From contig JAJXYI010000680.1 in assembly GCA_021780625.1 (NCBI GenBank), forward strand, positions 1 to 5,456: a DNA stretch of 5,456 nucleotides, read 5' to 3'. Source of the stretch: a bacterium (GTDB taxonomy: Bacteria; Verrucomicrobiota; Verrucomicrobiae; Opitutales; Opitutaceae). Shown piece after piece: positions 1-5,456 of the stretch (its first letter is position 1; the number at the start of each line of letters is the position of its first letter). The position numbers and the translations under genes are program-made. Under the pieces are notes generated by a model. It searched no databases, was not told the origin of the DNA, and was given only the letters and a program-made list of their open reading frames with translations.

Positions 1-214
1 GGGTGGTGCCCTCGTGCAGGAGTAGCAGCCAGAGGATCGGCATGAACAGTCCGTGGGAGAGTTCCGGATTGTGCGTCCACTGGGGCCAAAGCAGCACGAC
101 CAAGCCAGCGGCCAGGAGGAGCAGTATGGCGGCGCTCACGAGCGACGAACCGCGGCCGGCCGCAGCCGATTTCCATCGGGCCGTCAGACTTGGATTGGAT
201 ACCGTGGCGGTCAT
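1..214 (-). CDS. Exosortase/archaeosortase family membrane protein, N-terminal part (runs off the window)
   Basis: Only the first 71 codons are present, read from an ATG at 214-212 to the window edge. Exosortases are polytopic inner-membrane transpeptidases that recognise C-terminal sorting signals of the PEP-CTERM type on exported proteins. What is seen: a short basic N-terminus, a strongly hydrophobic helix at about residues 25-43, then the segment [17 protein letters not shown] (residues 46-62) leading into a second hydrophobic helix. The N-P-x-x-SHG-(aromatic or hydrophobic)-x-x-P pattern after the first helix is typical of the exosortase N-terminal region. The catalytic Cys, Arg and His lie further on and are outside the window, so subtype and activity cannot be judged. 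The ATG is the first possible start after an in-frame run with no ATG, GTG or TTG. It lies 23 bases after the stop of the upstream TPR-like gene, so the two are very likely co-expressed. No Shine-Dalgarno is present. Confidence 0.72.
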   Translation of the reverse strand, partial: MTATVSNPSLTARWKSAAAGRGSSLVSAAILLLLAAGLVVLLWPQWTHNPELSHGLFMPILWLLLLHEGTT

Positions 215-218
215 CGGG

Positions 219-239
219 AGGGTGGGCGTGACCCACCCT
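219..239 (-). other. GC-rich hairpin between the TPR-like gene and the exosortase gene
   Basis: In the minus-strand RNA sense, AGGGTGGG and CCCACCCT form a perfect 8-base-pair stem around a five-base loop, TCACG. The upstream arm includes the last two bases of the TAG stop codon (240-238), and the downstream arm ends four bases before the ATG at 214. There is no T run after the stem, so it does not look like an intrinsic terminator. It fills the place where a ribosome binding site would lie, so an effect on translation or coupling of the exosortase gene is possible but is inference. Confidence 0.45.
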
Positions 240-1779
240 AGGGGCGGGCATCGGCTGCATTCAAGCTCCCGCCGCTCCCCGCGGGACTGTGCCCGGGCCG
301 GGACGCACGGTTTCGTGCCAGGGCGTTTTCACGCTGCCAGACCGCATAGACCATCTCGAGTGGCAGCGGAACGAGAGTCAGAAAATCCGACGGGCGTATC
401 CGGCTGTTGGGGTCGAGGAAGTATCGCTTCACCGTTTCCAGGAAATAATAGCGGTTGGAGCTCTGGGTGCGAAGGACCGTGGCGATCCAGTCCATCGTGG
501 CCTTGTCGCCGCATGCACCCGATGCGAAGTAGAGTGCGAGATAGGCGCGAATCCCGCCGTCATCGGTCGGAAGCGGCTTCTTGCGCAGCCAGTCGGAGAC
601 TTCAGCAAGGAGCGTGGCGTCGGGGTGGCTGAACAGGTATCCGGCCAGAAACTCCACGGCGCCCGGACTGACGGTCGTGTGCGCGAGCATCCCCTGGGTT
701 TGCGTGCGCCAGTCGGCTGGCGAGGAGAGCAGTTTCAGCGCCGCGAGGCGGACCGACGACTGCTCCTCGCCGGGCAGGACCGACTGGTAGGCCGCCAGGG
801 TGATGAGCGCCTCGGTGGGATGCCCGAGGGCCAGGAGTTCGTGCGTCTGATAGTAGGCGTTGTAGGAATCGATTGGATACCACGTCTCCTCGAGCGCTGC
901 CAGGGCCCGGTCCCTGCGGCCGTCGCGGAGGTCGGTCTCCGTGCGGAGCAGCGTGTGCCAGCGGGCCCCGCTTTTCGTCGATGCGAGATCGCGGATCGTC
1001 CGGAGGTCGTCGAGCTGGCGGGTGGCAAAGAGCAGTGCGTGCAGCCAGGGTGCCTGCGGCGCCGCACCGTTCTTCAGGCGCTCGAGGGCGATCGCTCGCA
1101 GCGCGGAAAAGTTGCCGCGCTCGAGCGCGCTCCGCATCCAGGCCTGCGCAGTCTGCGACGCCTGACGCGGATGCTGCGTCATGAGCATCGCATACACGCC
1201 GTCGGCCCGGTCGGGCATGGAAAGCGTGGCGATCTCGCCGAGCATGAGGCCGACGTCGTAGCGTTTCGGGTCGAGCTGGTAGGCGAGGTACAGCGACATG
1301 CCGGCGGTTCGCAGGTCGCCGCGCGCGAACCCAGCCGTGCCCTTTTCAAAGTAGTACTCGGAGCGCGCCTCATTCAGACGATGCCAGCGCCCGGGCCAGG
1401 CGAGGTTCACGATGCCGACGGGGTAACCGACCAGGCGCAGGCCCACGAATGCGAACAGCACCGCGGCGACGTAACAGGCGGCGAGCGCTCCCCCGGCCCA
1501 GGCTGCGCTGAGTCCCCAGAATGGGCGCACGTCCGCGGCGTCCACGGAGCAAAGGAGCCCATCAGGGGTGTCGACCAGCAGGGGGCACACACGTTTGAAA
1601 CGTGCGGGCCGGTTCCAGGTGACGCAGGCCTCGCAGCGGGTCTCGCGCGCCCGGCCGGAGTCGCTTGGGGCCTGGCAGGGACAGCGTTTGACGATTCGGC
1701 GCCGAAACAGCGTCTTCGCCGCGTTCCAGTAGAACAGCGACCACCAGAACCGGAAAAAGTCGGCGATCCACGGGATCAT
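238..1779 (-). CDS. Membrane-anchored TPR-like protein with an N-terminal cysteine cluster, next to exosortase
   Basis: I do not recognise a named family. The 513-residue product starts with an aromatic, possibly membrane-embedded segment ([17 protein letters not shown], residues 4-20). A basic stretch and a cysteine cluster follow: C33-x-C35, C49-x-x-C52, C65 and C77, which resembles a small metal-binding (zinc-ribbon-like) module. A hydrophobic stretch at about 88-128 gives one or two membrane helices. From about 135 to 480 the protein is helical with repeated A/L-rich segments such as [20 protein letters not shown] and [12 protein letters not shown], which look like degenerate tetratricopeptide repeats. 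The last 30 residues are a low-complexity, probably disordered tail. The ATG at 1779 is the first ATG, GTG or TTG after an in-frame stop, so the start is well supported although no Shine-Dalgarno is seen. The close downstream exosortase gene suggests a role alongside it in envelope protein sorting or surface polymer export, perhaps as a scaffold; this is inference from position only. Confidence 0.8.
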   Translation of the reverse strand: MIPWIADFFRFWWSLFYWNAAKTLFRRRIVKRCPCQAPSDSGRARETRCEACVTWNRPARFKRVCPLLVDTPDGLLCSVDAADVRPFWGLSAAWAGGALAACYVAAVLFAFVGLRLVGYPVGIVNLAWPGRWHRLNEARSEYYFEKGTAGFARGDLRTAGMSLYLAYQLDPKRYDVGLMLGEIATLSMPDRADGVYAMLMTQHPRQASQTAQAWMRSALERGNFSALRAIALERLKNGAAPQAPWLHALLFATRQLDDLRTIRDLASTKSGARWHTLLRTETDLRDGRRDRALAALEETWYPIDSYNAYYQTHELLALGHPTEALITLAAYQSVLPGEEQSSVRLAALKLLSSPADWRTQTQGMLAHTTVSPGAVEFLAGYLFSHPDATLLAEVSDWLRKKPLPTDDGGIRAYLALYFASGACGDKATMDWIATVLRTQSSNRYYFLETVKRYFLDPNSRIRPSDFLTLVPLPLEMVYAVWQRENALARNRASRPGHSPAGSGGSLNAADARP

Positions 1780-1892
1780 GTCACGCCGCAGGCGGCCGGT
1801 GTCGACCCGGCGCCGAAAATTCGCTTTGACCGGCGGCAGGCGGCGACGAGAACGCGGGGCGCGGTTCGGGGGTCATCGTCGATGCAGTCGGT

Positions 1893-2747
1893 TCAGAGGA
1901 CGTCGCCGAATAGTTCCGCGTCGATCCGGCCCTCGGCCACGCGAGCGACCGGCCCCGTCATCCGGATCGCGTAGTCGTCGCCGATCTGGACGTCGATCAC
2001 GCCGCCCGGCATGCGAACCGACACTGAGCGATCGACCAATCCGAGCTTGTGGGCCACCGCAGCGCAGGCGCTGGAGCTCGAGCCCGAGGCGAGAGTGTAG
2101 CCGGCACCCCGTTCCCAGATCTCGATCCGGAGGGCGGAGCGGTTGATGATCGTCATGAACTGGACGTTCGTCTTACGCGGAAAGCGGGGATCGGTTTCAA
2201 TCGCGGGCCCATGCGTCCGGGCGAGCTCGGCCGTGGCGTCGGGCACGGGAATCACGCAGTGCGGATTGCCAATCGTCGCGGCGCAGAACCTGAATTCGAC
2301 CCCTCCCGTCGCGATCGTCTCGTTGATCACCTCGCGGTGGGGGCCTGCGACGGGGATCCGTTCACTGTCGAAGCTGACGCTCCCCATGTCGACGGAGACG
2401 AGACGGCCGTCCTCGATGATCTCGGACTCGACGATGCCGCCCAGCGTGTGGATTCGGAACCGGCGGGCCTGCACGAGACTGTGGTCGTGCAGGTAGCGGG
2501 AGAAGATGCGCAGCCCGTTGCCTGATTTTTCAGCCTCCGAACCATCGGGATTGAAGATGCGCAGGCCGCAGGCGGCTTCGCTCGTCGTCGGCAGCGGACC
2601 CCAGAGGATTCCGTCGGAGCCAACTCCGAAGTTGCGGTGACAGATGGCGCGAATATGAGTCTCGGTCGGCGACTCCCAGCCGGGAAAATCCGCCGGATTG
2701 AGCACGATGTAGTCGTTGCCTAGTGCGTGGTATTTGGAAAATTGCAT
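1893..2747 (-). CDS. dapF: Diaminopimelate epimerase family protein with both catalytic cysteines replaced by serine
   Basis: The 284-residue product matches DapF along its length and in size. DapF interconverts LL- and meso-diaminopimelate in the cytoplasm for lysine and peptidoglycan synthesis, using two opposed cysteines. Family landmarks are clear: MQFSKYHALGNDYIV at the N-terminus, GVGSDGIL (residues 41-48), FNPDGSEAEKSGNG (65-78), GNPHCV (160-165), TNVQF (193-197), and ERGAG (212-216). The substrate-binding Asn and Glu-Arg positions are retained. However, the first catalytic cysteine (Cys73 in E. coli, in QCGNG) is Ser75 here (codon TCA at 2525-2523). The second (Cys217, in ACGSG) is Ser221 (codon TCG at 2087-2085), inside a serine-rich loop ASGSSSSAC that is two residues longer than usual. 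Cys228, just after this loop, is the only thiol nearby. I recall other annotated DapF proteins with EKSGNGLRIF and YTLASGSSS, so this is probably a subfamily rather than a sequencing error. The start at ATG 2747 is chosen over a TTG at 2843, since the 32 extra residues show no family similarity and would overlap the upstream gene. A GGGAGG at 2774-2769 lies 21 bases from the ATG, too far to be a normal ribosome binding site. Confidence 0.88.
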   Translation of the reverse strand: MQFSKYHALGNDYIVLNPADFPGWESPTETHIRAICHRNFGVGSDGILWGPLPTTSEAACGLRIFNPDGSEAEKSGNGLRIFSRYLHDHSLVQARRFRIHTLGGIVESEIIEDGRLVSVDMGSVSFDSERIPVAGPHREVINETIATGGVEFRFCAATIGNPHCVIPVPDATAELARTHGPAIETDPRFPRKTNVQFMTIINRSALRIEIWERGAGYTLASGSSSSACAAVAHKLGLVDRSVSVRMPGGVIDVQIGDDYAIRMTGPVARVAEGRIDAELFGDVL

Positions 2748-2826
2748 GGCTGTGGGGCTGTCGCGTAGCCTCCCAGCTTTGCGGCCAGACTCAAGTTTGT
2801 TGCGCGCCTGGCGCGACGCGAAGGAC

Positions 2827-4233
2827 TCAGCCCTTATATCCAAACAGCCGCAGCCGCTCGACCATGTCCACAGTCTCCTGCGGGACCAGCGAGCGCCACG
2901 AGGAATCTCCGGCCCGGATCAGCTCGATCACCCGGCTCGAATAGATGCCAAGGCACCCCGGGTTGTAGTCGGTGAGCGCCTCAATGAAGCGATTCGCGAG
3001 GAGGTGGGCGTAGAGAAGCCGGTGGTGCTGTGCGACGGCGACATTGTCCGCTGTCACGAGCGAACCGTCGGCCAACGGCATCGGGTAGATGTACAGCCTG
3101 ACCGCATAGCGGAACAGGCGGCCCACGGCTTCGAGCATGCCGCCCTGAAGGTTCTCGTAATACTTCTCGTTGAACACCTCGAGCAGGGTATTGATGCCCA
3201 TCGATACGCCGATCATCTCGTGCGTATAGCGACGGAAGTAAGTGGTCAGCCGGTGGAACTCCGAGTAGTTGGAGATGAGCACCAGGTGTCCCAGCGCGCC
3301 GAGGAGGTCCACTCGGCCGAGGAAATCCTCGGGCTCCACCCTCCCTCCCTCCTCGAGCAGATTGTTGATCGTGAGCTCCATCAGCACGACGGGTTCCTTG
3401 CCCTCGTTCATGGGTTCCTTGAGGAACTCCGAACGCGAGCAGGCCAGCATGTCGAGGTGTAGTCGGGTGACCGGGTGGAAGCTGCCGCGCTCGACGAGCA
3501 CGGGCTTCTTGTAGAGCACCTCGCTTGGCTGCAGGACGTCGCCGTCGGGTCCGAACATCACCGCATTGGTGAGGCCCACCTGGACGAGGTGAAGCGACAT
3601 GAGGCGGTTGTCGATGCCTGCGAACGCGGGCCCGCAGAACTTGAGCATGTCGATCTCGATGCGGTCGGCGCCGACATTGTCGACGAGCGACTCGATGAAC
3701 TTCCTTGGATCGTCGCGCATGAAGTACGCGGCATAGCAGAGGTTCACGCCGACGATGCCGAGGGCCTGCTGCTGAAGGAGGTTCTCCTTGTCCCACATCC
3801 GGACGTGGATGATGATCTGGCTGGGCTCGGCGCCGGGTGTCGGCTGAAAGCGAACGCCCACCCAACCGTGGCAGTCGTTGTTGCCCTTGTAGCTCTTGGC
3901 GGCGACGGTATCGGCGAACACGAAGAAGCGGCTGCGGCTGCCGCGCTGCTCGTTGAGCCGCTCGATAAGGAGCGAGTATTCGTGATCGAGCATCGTGCCG
4001 AGCCGCTCCCTCGACACGTACCGCGGCGCCTTGCCGTAGATGGCGTCGCTGAACGTCATGTCGTAGGCGGAGATCGTCTTTGCGATCGTTCCGGCGGCGC
4101 CACCCGCCTGGAAAAACAGGCGCGCGACCTCCTGGCCGGCGCCAATCTCGGCGAAGGTGCCGTAGATCGAATCGTCCAGATTGATCGTGAGCGCCTTTTG
4201 GTGGGTGGTGAGAAGTCCCTTGTCGTCGGTCAT
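2827..4233 (-). CDS. Conserved cytoplasmic protein of unknown function, 468 residues
   Basis: The start MTDDKGLLTTHQKALTINLD at ATG 4233 is preferred to an upstream TTG at 4305, because the extra 24 residues look like translated intergenic DNA and extend through the promoter region. There is no signal peptide and no convincing membrane helix, so the product should be cytoplasmic. Visible features are a glycine-rich N-terminal segment, EIGAGQEVARLFFQAGGAAG (residues 29-48), an SRERLGTMLDHEYSLLIERL helix (74-93), a KSYKGNNDCHGWVGVRFQ segment (113-130), a D-rich central stretch around DNVGADRIEIDML (185-197), VLVERGSFHPVT (245-256), and a helical C-terminal third ending LRLFGYKG. From memory, close relatives occur in several phyla and have been filed under names such as TonB-dependent receptor. 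That name is not supported here: there is no export signal and no beta-barrel pattern. The glycine-rich segment might bind a nucleotide or phosphate, but it is not a standard Walker A or Rossmann motif. It is the first gene of the minus-strand run, 79 bases ahead of the DapF-like gene, so a link to that gene's function is possible. Confidence 0.85.
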   Translation of the reverse strand: MTDDKGLLTTHQKALTINLDDSIYGTFAEIGAGQEVARLFFQAGGAAGTIAKTISAYDMTFSDAIYGKAPRYVSRERLGTMLDHEYSLLIERLNEQRGSRSRFFVFADTVAAKSYKGNNDCHGWVGVRFQPTPGAEPSQIIIHVRMWDKENLLQQQALGIVGVNLCYAAYFMRDDPRKFIESLVDNVGADRIEIDMLKFCGPAFAGIDNRLMSLHLVQVGLTNAVMFGPDGDVLQPSEVLYKKPVLVERGSFHPVTRLHLDMLACSRSEFLKEPMNEGKEPVVLMELTINNLLEEGGRVEPEDFLGRVDLLGALGHLVLISNYSEFHRLTTYFRRYTHEMIGVSMGINTLLEVFNEKYYENLQGGMLEAVGRLFRYAVRLYIYPMPLADGSLVTADNVAVAQHHRLLYAHLLANRFIEALTDYNPGCLGIYSSRVIELIRAGDSSWRSLVPQETVDMVERLRLFGYKG

Positions 4234-4349
4234 GGAATGGGTGGGAGCTCTATAGCTAGCGATAATTCGGACGATTGCAAAGCCGGCCGGCATCGGAGCC
4301 TTCAAAACAACTCGCGCGTGGACGCATCTTGCCTAAGTTGGCCCCCACC
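4234..4349. promoter_or_regulatory. Divergent intergenic region between the unknown-function gene and sppA
   Basis: This 116-base stretch is the only place in the window where genes diverge, so promoters for both directions should lie here. It contains AT-richer patches (4249-4265, 4301-4309), a TTGCAA palindrome at 4275-4280 and a perfect GCCGGCCGGC palindrome at 4282-4291 near the middle, which could be an operator or simply a GC-rich coincidence. A TAAGTT at 4334-4339 is a weak -10 candidate for sppA but lacks a matching -35. No Shine-Dalgarno is found ahead of either gene. Confidence 0.5.
4249..4254 (-). promoter_or_regulatory. Candidate -10 element (TATAGA) for the minus-strand gene run
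   Basis: TATAGA on the minus strand is a good match to the sigma-70 -10 consensus and stands out in GC-rich DNA. It ends 15 bases before the ATG at 4233, which would give a 5' leader of roughly 9 bases. The only nearby -35-like hexamer is TTGCAA at 4280-4275, with a 20-base spacer, longer than the usual 16-18. The call is therefore tentative. Confidence 0.3.
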
Positions 4350-5456
4350 ATGCGCAATTTCGTAACCTCGATGCTGGGGGCGCTCACCGCCCTGATCGTG
4401 TTTTTCGCCGGCCTGTGTTTTTTCGGAATTATCATCCTGATCCTGATCTCAGCCGCCGCTCACCGGCAGCATGAGACATCGTTCGAGAAGGGTTCGTACC
4501 TGGTGTTCGACATGGATGCGAACATCGACGACGCACCGCCGCAGTTCTCCTTCAATCGGATCACCGGCGACCAGCACGAACTCCAGCTGCGCCTCGTGAC
4601 CCGGGCGATCGAACATGCGGCGCATGATCCGCGAATTGCCGGAATCTACCTCACCGGATCCCTCCAGCCCTCGGGTTATGGCAGCAGTTTTGCCGCCCTG
4701 CGCGAGGTGCGTTCCGCGCTCCTTGACTTCCGCGCGTCCGGCAAGCCCGTGCTCGCGTACCTGTCCGATGCGGACACGAGGGATTACTACCTGGCGTCCG
4801 CCGCGACGAACGTCGCGCTGGACCCCTATGGCATGATCTTCATGCCGGGACTCGCAGCGCGCCCGATGTTCTACACGGGATTCTTCGAAAAATTCGGCAT
4901 CGGCGTCCAGGTGACCCGCGTGGGCAAATACAAGTCGGCGGTCGAGCCGTTCATACGCAAGGACCTGTCGCCGGAAAACCGCCAGCAGCTGACCCAGCTG
5001 CTTGGCGACATCTGGGGCGGGCTCCTCGGGGACATCTCGGCGAGCCGAAAGATCAAGGTGTCGGCCATCCAGTCGCTGGTGGACCGCGAGGGTATGATCA
5101 GGCCCGAGGCTGCGAAGGCAGCCGGCCTGGTCGACCGGATCGCGTATCGAGACGTCATGCTCGACGATCTGAAGAGCCGCACGGGCCGCGCGGGTTCGCG
5201 CCTGCCCTTCCGGCAGGTCTCGCTTGAGAGCTACATCCCGATGGCGGCTGCGGATTCGGGAGCCCTGTTCTCAAAGGGACGTGTCGCCGTGGTCTATGCC
5301 GAAGGCGACATTGTGGACGGGGAGGGTGAACCGGGCCAGATCGGAGGCGACCGCTTTGCGCGCGAACTCCGGCGGTTGCGCGAGGACAACTCGGTGAAGG
5401 CCGTCGTGCTTCGCGTCAACAGCCCCGGCGGCAGCGCCTCGGCGGCGGAGGCCATC
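4350..5456 (+). CDS. sppA: Signal peptide peptidase SppA, long (67K, protease IV) type, N-terminal part
   Basis: SppA is a membrane-anchored serine protease of family S49 that degrades signal peptides left in the membrane after secretion, using a Ser-Lys dyad. The 369 codons present begin MRNFVTSMLGALTALIVFFA with one strong membrane anchor at about residues 9-35, which places the protease domain outside the cytoplasm. The N-terminal S49 domain follows, with the diagnostic RVGKYKSAVEPFIRKDLSPE (190-209). In it Lys195 corresponds to the catalytic Lys209 of E. coli SppA. A linker then leads to the second S49 domain, starting GRVAVVYAEGDIVDGEG (310-326) and reaching VLRVNSPGGSASAAEAI (353-369), the conserved oxyanion-hole region. 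The window ends about two dozen residues before the expected catalytic serine (E. coli Ser409, in the MAASGGYW motif), so that residue cannot be checked. The two-domain order matches the E. coli-type long form of about 600 residues rather than the short Bacillus type. The start ATG at 4350 lacks a Shine-Dalgarno but is the only start that gives the full anchor. Confidence 0.93.
   Translation, partial: MRNFVTSMLGALTALIVFFAGLCFFGIIILILISAAAHRQHETSFEKGSYLVFDMDANIDDAPPQFSFNRITGDQHELQLRLVTRAIEHAAHDPRIAGIYLTGSLQPSGYGSSFAALREVRSALLDFRASGKPVLAYLSDADTRDYYLASAATNVALDPYGMIFMPGLAARPMFYTGFFEKFGIGVQVTRVGKYKSAVEPFIRKDLSPENRQQLTQLLGDIWGGLLGDISASRKIKVSAIQSLVDREGMIRPEAAKAAGLVDRIAYRDVMLDDLKSRTGRAGSRLPFRQVSLESYIPMAAADSGALFSKGRVAVVYAEGDIVDGEGEPGQIGGDRFARELRRLREDNSVKAVVLRVNSPGGSASAAEAI

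Noticed and set aside
3..632. A 209-codon plus-strand open frame at the left edge
   Set aside because: It lies opposite the exosortase start and the end of the TPR-like gene, and its Ser/Arg-rich translation resembles no protein family.
1780..1892. Possible intrinsic terminator after the DapF-like gene (GCCGG and CCGGC arms around GTCGACA)
   Set aside because: The stem is only five base pairs and no T run follows it, so termination is not supported.
289..1974. A 561-codon plus-strand open frame opposite the TPR-like gene
   Set aside because: It is antisense to a gene with clear membrane and repeat structure, has a basic, glycine-rich composition typical of shadow frames in GC-rich DNA, and shows no recognisable motif.
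2769..2774. GGGAGG on the minus strand as a Shine-Dalgarno for the DapF-like gene
   Set aside because: It is 21 bases from the ATG, and there is no in-frame start codon at a usable distance.
2748..2843. N-terminal extension of the DapF-like protein from a TTG at 2843
   Set aside because: The added 32 residues lack family similarity and would overlap the upstream gene; MQFSKYHALGNDY at ATG 2747 is the normal DapF start.
2827..4233. Assignment of the 468-residue protein as a TonB-dependent receptor
   Set aside because: It has no signal peptide, no plug domain and no alternating beta-barrel pattern, and is far shorter than such receptors.
3475..4365. A 296-codon plus-strand open frame, with another at 2716-3462, opposite the unknown-function gene
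   Set aside because: Both are rich in Val, Glu, Asp and His, the composition expected from the complement of the real minus-strand gene, and one runs through the divergent promoter region into sppA.

Overview
The window is GC-rich bacterial chromosome, densely coded, with four genes on the minus strand followed by one divergent gene on the plus strand. The best guess for the organism is a verrucomicrobial (Opitutus-like) bacterium. This rests on the mix of an exosortase, a DapF-like protein of an unusual subtype, and a conserved cytoplasmic protein whose relatives I recall from Verrucomicrobia, Planctomycetes and Bacteroidetes. It is inference from gene character and cannot be proved from this stretch.

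Layout in the transcription order of the minus strand: 4233-2827 encodes a 468-residue soluble protein of unknown function. 2747-1893 encodes a 284-residue diaminopimelate-epimerase-family protein in which both canonical catalytic cysteines are serine. 1779-238 encodes a 513-residue membrane-anchored protein with a cysteine cluster and a long helical, TPR-like domain. 214-1 is the N-terminal 71 codons of a probable exosortase, cut by the window edge. Gaps are 79, 113 and 23 bases with no convincing intrinsic terminator, so the four could be co-transcribed. The last pair is very tightly spaced and is separated only by a GC-rich hairpin.

On the plus strand, 4350-5456 is the first 369 codons of a long-form signal peptide peptidase SppA (protease IV), also cut by the window edge. 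It is divided from the minus-strand run by a 116-base divergent intergenic region that should hold promoters for both directions.

Functionally, three of the five genes (exosortase, the TPR-like membrane protein, SppA) point to the cell envelope and protein export. The DapF-like gene would normally belong to lysine and peptidoglycan precursor synthesis, but its active site makes that uncertain. None of the five start codons has a well-placed Shine-Dalgarno sequence; four have a CCCAC motif directly upstream instead. There is no RNA gene, CRISPR array, insertion sequence or other mobile element visible.
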